The notes under the pieces were generated by a model. That model had not been told where the DNA came from and did not search any database. It saw only the letters and a list, made by a program, of their open reading frames with translations. The position numbers were made by a program, and so were the translations under genes. From Terrimonas_B sp041743125 (GTDB taxonomy: Bacteria; Bacteroidota; Bacteroidia; Chitinophagales; Chitinophagaceae), in the NCBI GenBank assembly GCA_041743125.1, contig JBGTNK010000195.1, positions 69,032 through 133,031 on the forward strand: a stretch of DNA of 64,000 nucleotides, given 5' to 3'. This document shows, piece by piece, positions 1 to 7,336 of this stretch (position 1 is the stretch's first letter; every line of letters starts with the position of its first letter).

Positions 1-1170
1 TTAAAAGAAATGGGAGTAGCTACCCTTTGGTTCATGCCCGTTACTCCCATTGCCCAAAAAAATAAAAAAGGAACTATGGGTAGCCCTTATGCCTGCTCTG
101 ATTATACAGCGATCAATCCGGAATTCGGGAGCATGGAAGATTTTAAACAACTGGTAAATAAGGCGCATGACATGGGCTTTAAGGTGATCATTGATTGGGT
201 AGCTAATCATACGGGTTGGGATCATGTATGGACGAAATCAAACCCGGACTATTTCCTGAAGGATTCGGCAACTAATGATTTTAAAATGGCGAGCGGGATG
301 GAAGATATTATTGAGTTGGATTACAAAAATCCTGCCTTACGTAAGGCAATGATTGATGCCATGAAATTCTGGGTGACAGAAGCGGATATAGATGGTTTTC
401 GATGCGACCTGGCCAGCTGGGTTGAAGTTGATTTCTGGGTAGAAGCACGTCCGCAAGTTGATTCCTTAAAACATTTATTTTGGTTGGGAGAGTTTGATGA
501 ACTGGAGGGGCCGGAGTATGGAAAAGTTTTTGACGCCAGCTATTCATGGAAATGGATGCATAAAACAAGAGATTTTTACCAGCATCAATTACCATTGCAT
601 GAACTGGATTCTTTGCTTCATCAGTATGAATCTCTGGGCTATGGATCTATGAGAGCCTGGTTTACTACCAACCATGATGAAAATAGCTGGAATGGTACGG
701 AATATGATAAATATGGAAAAATGGCTGCTGCACTGGCAGTCTTTAGCGCCACATGGAATGGCATTCCTTTACTATACAGTGGACAGGAAATGCCCAACAA
801 AAAAAAGTTGGAATTTTTTGAAAAGGATCCCATTCAATGGACTTCAAAATATGAACTGAGTGATTTTTATAAAACACTACTGAACCTGCATTCAAATCAT
901 CCGGCGCTTCGTGCCGGCGATAGTCAGGTAAAAACTTATCGCATTAAAACAAGTGATGATGGTAAAGTGTTTTCTTTCCATCGAAAAAATGGTACAAAAG
1001 AAGTTTTTGTTATTCTGAATCTTTCTCATTCTGATCTGGAAAAGGCTCAAATAACTGACGATCAAATTTCGGGGATGTATAAAAATGTTTTCCATAGCGG
1101 AAGCAAGGATTTTGATAAAGAAAGAACTATTTCCTTGAAGGCATGGGAATACATGGTGTTTGAAAAATAA
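1..1170 (+). CDS. Alpha-amylase family glycoside hydrolase (GH13), 5' end cut off by the window
   Basis: The reading frame is open from base 1, so the N-terminus lies outside the window. All four GH13 signature regions are present (residues counted from the Met at base 10): DWVANHT (D62), GFRCDLA with the likely nucleophile D133, LGEFDE with the likely acid/base E161, and TTNHDENSW (H222, D223). The last 80 or so residues look like the C-terminal beta domain. The enzyme should act on alpha-glucosidic bonds; substrate and subfamily cannot be told without the missing start. Without the N-terminus I cannot say whether it carries a signal peptide. It converges on the HtrA gene, with a shared terminator between them. 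Confidence 0.9.
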   Translation, partial: LKEMGVATLWFMPVTPIAQKNKKGTMGSPYACSDYTAINPEFGSMEDFKQLVNKAHDMGFKVIIDWVANHTGWDHVWTKSNPDYFLKDSATNDFKMASGMEDIIELDYKNPALRKAMIDAMKFWVTEADIDGFRCDLASWVEVDFWVEARPQVDSLKHLFWLGEFDELEGPEYGKVFDASYSWKWMHKTRDFYQHQLPLHELDSLLHQYESLGYGSMRAWFTTNHDENSWNGTEYDKYGKMAAALAVFSATWNGIPLLYSGQEMPNKKKLEFFEKDPIQWTSKYELSDFYKTLLNLHSNHPALRAGDSQVKTYRIKTSDDGKVFSFHRKNGTKEVFVILNLSHSDLEKAQITDDQISGMYKNVFHSGSKDFDKERTISLKAWEYMVFEK

Positions 1171-1201
1171 CCTTGTAATTTCCCTGTTAAATAATAGAAA
1201 T

Positions 1202-1235
1202 AAGAAAGCCGTCTCTTTTTGAAGACGGCGTTCTT
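1202..1235. terminator. Bidirectional terminator between GH13 and HtrA genes
   Basis: The stem GCCGTCT (1208-1214) pairs with AGACGGC (1223-1229), and outer AAGAA pairs with TTCTT. The hairpin sits between two convergent genes and has A/T-rich flanks on both sides, so it can serve both strands. Confidence 0.7.
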
Positions 1236-1255
1236 ATTTCAACTGAATATTAATA

Positions 1256-2776
1256 TTATTCTTCGTTCAGTTTTATTTTATAAGTATAAATGCCTTTATA
1301 CCCTGGATAAATTCCTTCTAACTGTACTTCATCATAACCACTACCTCCAAGTAATTGACCCAATTCGTCTGAATTCTTAATATCTCTGCCATTTACAGAA
1401 GTAATAATAAATCCGGGATCCATACGAGTATTACTAAGCGGGCCGCCGGGTTTTATCTTTTTAACTACTACGCCTCCATTTATGTCAAATTGGGTGGCTT
1501 TCTTGCTATCCAAATTCTCTAATTCTACACCCAGACGGTCGCCGATTACCTTTGCACTTGAAACTTCAATTTTGCTTATGGTGCCTTTTAATACTACATC
1601 AACAGTATTCTCTTTTCCATTTCGGATATAGGTTACCGGCACTTTTTCTCCTGGGCGATAACTGGCAATACCAGCACTCATCTCCATCCCGCTGGACACC
1701 TTCATGCCATTTATTTTGGTGATAACATCACCCTCCTTTAAACCAGCTTTGTAGGCAGCTCCGTCATTTGGCACAGACTGTACGTAAACACCCTGACCTT
1801 CTTTTACACCTACTTGTTTGATCAGCCTTTCATTTTCCCCTTCGTTTGGCTGATAGCTGATACCCAGGTATCCTCTTTTAACATCCCCAAATTCCACGAG
1901 GTCATTCACAATTTTCTTGACAATATTAACGGGAATAGCGAATGAGTATCCTGCATATGTTCCATTTGGTGCAAGTATAGCAGAATTTATACCGATCAAC
2001 TGGCCATCGACTGTAAACAAACCCCCACCGCTATTGCCCTGGTTAACGGCTGCATCAGTTTGTATGAATGATTCGATAGGTGAGTTGCTCTGACGGCTAT
2101 TAATGCCAATATAACGGCTTTTGGCACTTACGATGCCGGCAGTTACTGTCGTTTCCAGGGTGAGAGGATATCCTACAGCTAAAACCCACTGTCCAAGTTT
2201 TACATTGTCGGAATTACCATAAACCATATAAGGTAGTCCAATGCCATCAATCTTTAGCACAGCAATATCGCTGCTTGGATCCCGGCCGATTACTCTTGCT
2301 TTATATACTTTTTTTGTATTGAGCGTAACAGTAATTTCATCTGCAACTCCTTTATCTCCGTCGGATATAACGTGGTTATTCGTTACTATATATCCGTCAT
2401 CACTGATAATTACCCCACTTCCCGAAGCCCGTTGTTCAGGTTGAATTTGAGGGCCAAAATTGAAGAACTGCTCAAACCAATCTTCCGGGTTTCTTTGCCT
2501 GCTGCCAGGTAACTCGTTACTAATTTTGCGGGCAGGTATTTTTGTTTTGATATGGACTACCGCAGGCACTGCAGCATTGGCTGCTTTAGTAAAATCAACA
2601 GGCTCATTTGCCCCTGTCGTATTTTCAAAAAAACCTGCGTAATTGACAGGCAGTTTCCTGTCTTCAGATTGAACAAGTGAAGAATTTTGATTCGTTAGTT
2701 TGCCGTAAGTCCACACACTACCAATAGCAGAGGTGGCACTAACTACAACAATCAGTAGAAGTTGTTTCCATTTCAT
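1256..2776 (-). CDS. Periplasmic HtrA/DegP-type serine endoprotease with two PDZ domains
   Basis: Envelope quality-control protease that degrades or holds misfolded proteins. It is 506 residues long, in the normal DegP/DegQ range. A hydrophobic N-terminus (about 5-24) is a signal peptide or anchor. The trypsin-like domain carries the triad H135 (TNNHVIS), D170 (SSDIAVLKI) and S249 (NQGNSGGG). A first PDZ domain lies at about 295-395 and a degenerate second one at about 410-500. It is transcribed alone, with 197 bp between it and the acyl-CoA reductase gene upstream on the same strand. A second, quite different HtrA-like protease is encoded at 32093-33208. Whether it is DegP-, DegQ- or DegS-like in function cannot be decided from sequence. 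Confidence 0.95.
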   Translation of the reverse strand: MKWKQLLLIVVVSATSAIGSVWTYGKLTNQNSSLVQSEDRKLPVNYAGFFENTTGANEPVDFTKAANAAVPAVVHIKTKIPARKISNELPGSRQRNPEDWFEQFFNFGPQIQPEQRASGSGVIISDDGYIVTNNHVISDGDKGVADEITVTLNTKKVYKARVIGRDPSSDIAVLKIDGIGLPYMVYGNSDNVKLGQWVLAVGYPLTLETTVTAGIVSAKSRYIGINSRQSNSPIESFIQTDAAVNQGNSGGGLFTVDGQLIGINSAILAPNGTYAGYSFAIPVNIVKKIVNDLVEFGDVKRGYLGISYQPNEGENERLIKQVGVKEGQGVYVQSVPNDGAAYKAGLKEGDVITKINGMKVSSGMEMSAGIASYRPGEKVPVTYIRNGKENTVDVVLKGTISKIEVSSAKVIGDRLGVELENLDSKKATQFDINGGVVVKKIKPGGPLSNTRMDPGFIITSVNGRDIKNSDELGQLLGGSGYDEVQLEGIYPGYKGIYTYKIKLNEE

Positions 2777-2973
2777 ATCTTTTATTCATTTTAATTTTAT
2801 TCAGAAAAGTTGCTTAGCATTAATATGTTTCAAAATGTATGCCTTACATGTACAAAATAACAAACTGTCATTAGAAGTTGTGTTACCGGTAGTTTAGTTT
2901 AACAAATCTTTACTAAGCTCTTCGTACTTAGACCCAAAATTAAATAAGTTTGGGGACTATTATCCTCCAGGGG

Positions 2974-3972
2974 CTATAAAGCAGCCAGGAACTGCATAGT
3001 ATCAACCCCATCAGCATAATCTGATAAAGAGGGGGTTTGTGTACCTCCAAAAGCGATAAAATCTTTTCCCGCAATGCATTGCAAGTCCTTGTTTTGATGT
3101 AGGGAATGGAGCAGTAACTGTCTGTTTGAATAAAATTCATAATTCAACTGGCTGATCGGAGAAAACAAGGATGGTTCTTCTACAAGTAAAATAGATTCAT
3201 TACTCATAAAAAATTTCTTATTCAATAAAAGAATGGCGAGGTTATAGTCATAATTATTTTTGTACTTATGGTTATCAGCCAGGTAATTGTATTTTTTAAA
3301 TGCATTTATAAGCGGTATAAAATCATAATCCACCGGAAGGTATAGTTTGGTTACGTTTCGGCAACCTAAGCCATAGAAACTATAAACATCATCCGCAAGT
3401 CTGCCAAGTTCATCCAATGATTCCGGGCCTTCCAGTATGGCAACCGAAGTTTTATTTCGACGGATGATATGCGGATATTTATTGAAATAATATTCGAAAT
3501 AGCCAGATGAGTTATTGCTTCCTGTAGCAATGTATGCATCACATTCTTTCAACATGTCAGAGAAAATCACCAGATCCCTGATTTCATCATTCCATAACGA
3601 AAGTATATCGGCAACATGTTTTATCAAAACCTGGTCTTTATGAGAAGTTTTGATATAGGATTTATGACCGCAAATAAATGAGCAAAGGAAATCATGAAAA
3701 CCAACCAGGGGTATATTTCCGGCCATTACAATACCTACCTTTTTCGGTTCTTTGTTTACCGGTCCGATGCCGTACTGATGAACCCAGTTGGTCAATTTTT
3801 GTTTAGGCAGGAATGCTGAGGCGATATTGCTAATTGACAGTTCTACAAACTCCTGAGTAAACCAATTATTTTCCCAACTCGCTTTTTCTTTTGCATTCTG
3901 CCAGTCATCATGATCAGATTGTATATATTCGCCCAGGCGATGTAATAAATTGATTCGCTCTTGTAAATTCAT
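2974..3972 (-). CDS. Acyl-CoA reductase (LuxC-like)
   Basis: 332 residues, resembling the LuxC acyl-CoA reductase family, an aldehyde dehydrogenase relative that reduces acyl-CoA or acyl-enzyme to aldehyde with NADPH. The motif GLGCRNVTKLYLP contains the cysteine that becomes acylated in LuxC. The ATG at 3972 is preferred over the TTG at 3978, because the ATG gives the natural start MNLQERINLL. No luciferase or LuxD/E genes are nearby, so bioluminescence is not implied. The gene is divergent from a dicluster ferredoxin gene 59 bp away, which suggests a shared redox role. The physiological substrate is unknown. The assignment is firm at family level only. Confidence 0.8.
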   Translation of the reverse strand: MNLQERINLLHRLGEYIQSDHDDWQNAKEKASWENNWFTQEFVELSISNIASAFLPKQKLTNWVHQYGIGPVNKEPKKVGIVMAGNIPLVGFHDFLCSFICGHKSYIKTSHKDQVLIKHVADILSLWNDEIRDLVIFSDMLKECDAYIATGSNNSSGYFEYYFNKYPHIIRRNKTSVAILEGPESLDELGRLADDVYSFYGLGCRNVTKLYLPVDYDFIPLINAFKKYNYLADNHKYKNNYDYNLAILLLNKKFFMSNESILLVEEPSLFSPISQLNYEFYSNRQLLLHSLHQNKDLQCIAGKDFIAFGGTQTPSLSDYADGVDTMQFLAAL

Positions 3973-4031
3973 TTGCAAAGATTAATTTTGTTTGGCAAAA
4001 ATAGTTTACTCATTTAATCGTAAATTTTTAT

Positions 4032-4379
4032 ATGGCAATTAAGATAACTGATGAATGTATTAATTGTGGTGCTTGCGAACCTGAATGTCCCAATAATGCC
4101 ATTTATGAAGGTGGTGTAGAATGGGCCATTGCCGACGGCACTTCTGTAAAAGGGGCATTTACACTAATAGATGGCTCTGTGGTGGATGCGGATCAAAAGA
4201 ATGCGCCTGTAAGTGTGGATACCTACTATATCACTCCGAATAAGTGCACTGAGTGCCAGGGTTTCCATGAAGAACCCCAGTGTGCTGCCGTTTGTCCTGT
4301 TGATTGTTGTGTTCCTGATGAAATGTACCAGGAAACGGTGGATCAGCTTATGATGAAAAAGGAAAGTTTGCATATGTAA
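4032..4379 (+). CDS. Small ferredoxin with two 4Fe-4S clusters
   Basis: 115 residues, a bacterial-type dicluster ferredoxin that carries low-potential electrons in the cytoplasm. The first cluster motif is CINCGACEPECP near the N-terminus. The second is CTECQGFHEEPQCAAVCP, with a longer Cys-Cys spacing, as in the 'long' 2[4Fe-4S] ferredoxins that have an insert between the motifs. The Cys-Cys pair in PVDCCVP follows. It is divergent from the LuxC-like reductase gene with a 59-bp shared promoter region and is followed by a strong terminator, so it forms its own transcript. It could supply electrons to, or accept them from, the neighbouring reductase, but this is inference from position only. 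Confidence 0.92.
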   Translation: MAIKITDECINCGACEPECPNNAIYEGGVEWAIADGTSVKGAFTLIDGSVVDADQKNAPVSVDTYYITPNKCTECQGFHEEPQCAAVCPVDCCVPDEMYQETVDQLMMKKESLHM

Positions 4380-4499
4380 TGTGCAAAAAAAAAGAGTTTT
4401 AAAGAACAGAGGATAAATTATTTTCTATACCTTTCAGGTAATATTAATAAAGCAGGTAACACTGCTAAATTTTAGGCGGGTGATATTTCCCGTCGTAAA

Positions 4500-4531
4500 A
4501 AGGTGAAGGAGAAACGGCCTTCACCTTTCTT
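4500..4531 (+). terminator. Intrinsic terminator after the ferredoxin gene
   Basis: A perfect 10-bp stem, AAGGTGAAGG (4500-4509) with CCTTCACCTT (4518-4527), an 8-base loop and a T-rich tail. It lies 120 bp after the ferredoxin stop and before the lipoprotein gene. Confidence 0.75.
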
Positions 4532-4564
4532 ATTAAGAAACCGCCAGTAACAGTTTATCAAAAT

Positions 4565-5023
4565 ATGAAGATTGCTTTAGAACTTTTACTAATCACCGGA
4601 CTATTTTCCTGTGCTCAGGTTCCTGAAAAAGTTAATTTGTCACAAGAGCTTAAATTAATAAGCGATACGGAAAAAGAGTTTTCAAAATTGTCCGGGGAAA
4701 AAGGGATGAAAACTGCTTTTTTACAATATATGGATGCAAAAGGAATTCTATTAAGACCGGATCATTTCCCCATTATAGGAAAGGATGCACAAAAATACCT
4801 GGAGGAGCAACCCGATTCTTTGTATACGCTAACATGGGAACCCTCGAGTGCCGAAGTTTCCGAATCCGGTGATCTGGGATATACATATGGCATTTATACC
4901 CTAACATTTCACAAAGACAGTTCCGTTCAAAAAGGTACCTATGTATCTATCTGGAAAAAACAGCCTGACGGAAACTGGAAGTTTTTACTTGATACAGGCA
5001 ACCCGGGTGTGGGCAAAGAATAA
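4565..5023 (+). CDS. Lipoprotein with a DUF4440/SnoaL-like fold
   Basis: 152 residues. A short hydrophobic N-terminus ends in the lipobox GLFSC with Cys at about residue 16, so the product should be lipidated and anchored in the envelope. The rest resembles the NTF2-like DUF4440 family: a helix (LKLISDTEKEFSKL), then beta strands ending in GTYVSIWKKQPDGNWKF, a typical C-terminal signature of that family. NTF2-like domains bind small ligands or act as simple catalysts; no activity can be assigned here. It sits alone between a terminator and ddl. Confidence 0.7.
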   Translation: MKIALELLLITGLFSCAQVPEKVNLSQELKLISDTEKEFSKLSGEKGMKTAFLQYMDAKGILLRPDHFPIIGKDAQKYLEEQPDSLYTLTWEPSSAEVSESGDLGYTYGIYTLTFHKDSSVQKGTYVSIWKKQPDGNWKFLLDTGNPGVGKE

Positions 5024-5097
5024 ACATGTGCAATAATCAAATTTTCTGCAAAGCGATTTTTCCTCAATACATTTGACCCAAACTATTAGTACACTAA

Positions 5098-6087
5098 ATG
5101 AAGAAGAATATAGCCCTGGTCACAGGTGGTTTTTCAGGCGAGGCAGTAATTTCATATAAAAGTGCAACCACGATTGCCAATAATCTGGACGCGGAAAAAT
5201 TCAGCGTTTATAAAATTGATGTAAATCCAAACGGATGGGTTTATGAACTTACGGACGGCCGGAAAGTAGAAATAGATAAAAATGATTTCTCATTACAATT
5301 AGATAACCGGAAGGTAGATTTTGATGCCGTTTTTATAGGGATACATGGTACTCCCGGCGAAGATGGAAAGCTACAGGGATATTTAGACACTCTTAAGATT
5401 CCTTACACAAGTTGTGATGCAGCTACATCTGCAATTACTTTCAACAAACGATATACAGTTGCGGTTGCAAAAATGGCGGATATAGCCGTAGCAAATTCTG
5501 TCCACCTTTTCAGGCATTTGCCCTACACGTCTGCGAATATTTCAGAGCAATTACAAATGCCATTATTTGTTAAGCCCAATAATGGAGGTTCAAGTATCGG
5601 GATGAGTAAAGTTGATCATAAGGAAGACCTGGAATCAGCGATTGAAAAAGCTTTTAAAGAAGATAGCCAGGTTTTGGTAGAAGAAATGATTCATGGCAGG
5701 GAATTTACGGTGGGCGTTTTCAAGACAAAGGGTAATATTATTGTTCTACCAATTACAGAAGTGAAACCACATACCGGCAAGGCTTTTTTTGATTTTGAAG
5801 CCAAATACCAGGGTAAATCAACAGAAGTTACTCCGGCGATTGTAGAAGAGCAGATAGCAGATAAAATAAGAGAATCGGCAATAAAAATTTATTCTTTATT
5901 TAACTGCAGGGGGGTGGTTCGAATTGACTTTATCTATAATGAAGAAAATGAAAGGCCCTATATGCTTGAAATTAATACAATTCCTGGTCAGAGTGAAGCC
6001 AGCATTATTCCCCAGCAAGTAAAAACATTGGGATGGAGCCTTAAAGAATTTTATACCAAATTGGTTGAAGAAGCGTTTGAAAGTTAA
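5098..6087 (+). CDS. ddl: D-alanine--D-alanine ligase
   Basis: Joins two D-alanines with ATP to make the dipeptide for the peptidoglycan precursor; cytoplasmic. 329 residues, normal for Ddl. The N-terminal domain has the hallmark GIHGTPGEDGKLQGYLD (family pattern HGxxGEDGxxQG). The ATP-grasp domain has KPNNGGSSIGMSKV and VEEMIHGREFTVGVF. The C-terminus has MLEINTIPGQSEASIIPQ, with the metal- and substrate-binding residues (family form EVNTxPGxT/S). A TACATTTG -7 promoter element lies at 5068-5075, about 20 bases before the start. Downstream is a PASTA protein in the same direction 48 bp away, so the two may be co-transcribed and both concern the cell wall. Confidence 0.97.
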   Translation: MKKNIALVTGGFSGEAVISYKSATTIANNLDAEKFSVYKIDVNPNGWVYELTDGRKVEIDKNDFSLQLDNRKVDFDAVFIGIHGTPGEDGKLQGYLDTLKIPYTSCDAATSAITFNKRYTVAVAKMADIAVANSVHLFRHLPYTSANISEQLQMPLFVKPNNGGSSIGMSKVDHKEDLESAIEKAFKEDSQVLVEEMIHGREFTVGVFKTKGNIIVLPITEVKPHTGKAFFDFEAKYQGKSTEVTPAIVEEQIADKIRESAIKIYSLFNCRGVVRIDFIYNEENERPYMLEINTIPGQSEASIIPQQVKTLGWSLKEFYTKLVEEAFES

Positions 6088-6135
6088 TTTTGAAGCCAGC
6101 AGGGTTATATATTCCCAATTACAAATAGTATTTGC

Positions 6136-6948
6136 ATGTTTAGATTTATCATACACCGGTCATTATGGATCAATATCCTGATTGGTATTTCCATTGCCTT
6201 TATTATATTTTTCATTTTTATTTTTTCGTTAAACTGGTTTACTCATCATGACCAGTCAATGAAGGTGCCCGAGGTGATAGGTCTTTCATTTGAAGATGCA
6301 AGAACCTTGTTAGAAAAAGCGGGATTTGAAGTAGAGATTCAGGACTCTATTTACGTAGATACATCCAGGCCTTTGCAAGTTTTAAAACAAGTCCCCGAAC
6401 CTGAAGAACTGGTGAAAGTAAACCGTACTGTTTACCTGACTATTAACCGGTCTGTTCCTCCCATGGTTGAAATGCCCAATTTGGTGGGTTACAGTTACAG
6501 GAGTGCGGAAATGGCGCTGAAGAATTCAAACCTTCGCATAGGAGATACTTCTTTTAAAACGGACTTTGCCAAAAACGCCGTTCTGGAACAACATTATAAT
6601 GGAGCCGGAATTCCTGCAGGCACAAAGGTGAGGATGGGCAGTAAAATTTCACTCGTGTTGGGTGATGGAGTAGGCGACAGGAAATTTGTGGTTCCTTACC
6701 TGATAGGAATGACATTTAGCCTTGCCAAAGATTTACTGGCTGCAAACGGATTAGGAATCGGTGCAGTTATTGCACCATCTGTAAGTGATACTGCCAATGC
6801 TTATATTTATAAACAAAGACCTGAGAAATATGATGACGAAAGACGGTTTCGGTATATCCGCTCCGGCCAGTTAATGGATATTTGGTTGCAAACAGAAAAA
6901 CCTGAAATTGATAGCGTTATTATTCCGGAATCGCCGGAACCAGAATAA
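6136..6948 (+). CDS. Membrane-anchored protein with three PASTA domains
   Basis: 270 residues. One N-terminal transmembrane helix (about 12-34) is followed by three PASTA-like repeats: about 42-110 (MKVPEVIGLSFEDARTLLEKAGF), 112-180 (MVEMPNLVGYSYRSAEMALKNSNL) and 183-255 (FVVPYLIGMTFSLAKDLLAANGL). PASTA domains bind muropeptides or beta-lactams in Ser/Thr kinases and penicillin-binding proteins. Here no kinase or transpeptidase domain is present. The domains should face the periplasm. Its place directly after ddl fits a role in cell-wall synthesis or sensing, but the exact function is not known. Confidence 0.85.
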   Translation: MFRFIIHRSLWINILIGISIAFIIFFIFIFSLNWFTHHDQSMKVPEVIGLSFEDARTLLEKAGFEVEIQDSIYVDTSRPLQVLKQVPEPEELVKVNRTVYLTINRSVPPMVEMPNLVGYSYRSAEMALKNSNLRIGDTSFKTDFAKNAVLEQHYNGAGIPAGTKVRMGSKISLVLGDGVGDRKFVVPYLIGMTFSLAKDLLAANGLGIGAVIAPSVSDTANAYIYKQRPEKYDDERRFRYIRSGQLMDIWLQTEKPEIDSVIIPESPEPE

Positions 6949-6968
6949 TATATTTTTAAAAGTTTATT

Positions 6969-7283
6969 ATGCAGAATATTACTGTTGAAGAATTAAAAAG
7001 CCGCCTGGAAGCGGGGGAACAACTAAATATTGTTGATGTTCGTGAGCCTTATGAAAATGCGGAATTTAATATCGGCGGCACTTTATACCCGCTGGGGCAA
7101 ATTCAATCGATGTCGGTAGATGAACTGGAACCTTTGAAGGAAAAAGAACTTATACTTTATTGCCGCAGTGGTAATCGAAGCGGGCAAGCCTGCCTTATAT
7201 TAGATTCATTAGGCTTTAAGAATACAAAAAACCTGGTGGGCGGCATGTTGAGCTGGCAGGATAAATTTGGTACAGCCAAATAA
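6969..7283 (+). CDS. Single-domain rhodanese-like protein
   Basis: 104 residues, one rhodanese fold. The active-site loop is LYCRSGNRSG with the catalytic Cys that carries a persulfide in sulfurtransferases. The N-terminal motif NIVDVREPYENAEFNIGG is also typical. The protein is cytoplasmic: it has no signal peptide. It starts 20 bp after the PASTA gene and ends at a strong terminator, so it is probably the last gene of a ddl-PASTA-rhodanese transcript. The sulfur acceptor is unknown. Confidence 0.9.
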   Translation: MQNITVEELKSRLEAGEQLNIVDVREPYENAEFNIGGTLYPLGQIQSMSVDELEPLKEKELILYCRSGNRSGQACLILDSLGFKNTKNLVGGMLSWQDKFGTAK

Positions 7284-7284
7284 A

Positions 7285-7330
7285 AAACGAAGTATGACGT
7301 GTATCTCTTGCTACCGGTCATACTTCGTTT
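7285..7330. terminator. Long bidirectional terminator
   Basis: A 14-bp perfect stem: AAACGAAGTATGAC (7285-7298) with GTCATACTTCGTTT (7317-7330), 18-base loop, between the convergent rhodanese and TonB receptor genes. A-run before and T-run after the stem allow use on both strands. Confidence 0.8.
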
Positions 7331-7336
7331 AACTTT

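Noticed and set aside
2974..3972. Bioluminescence (lux) locus because of the LuxC-like protein
   Set aside because: No luxA, luxB, luxD or luxE genes; LuxC-like reductases occur widely without luciferase.
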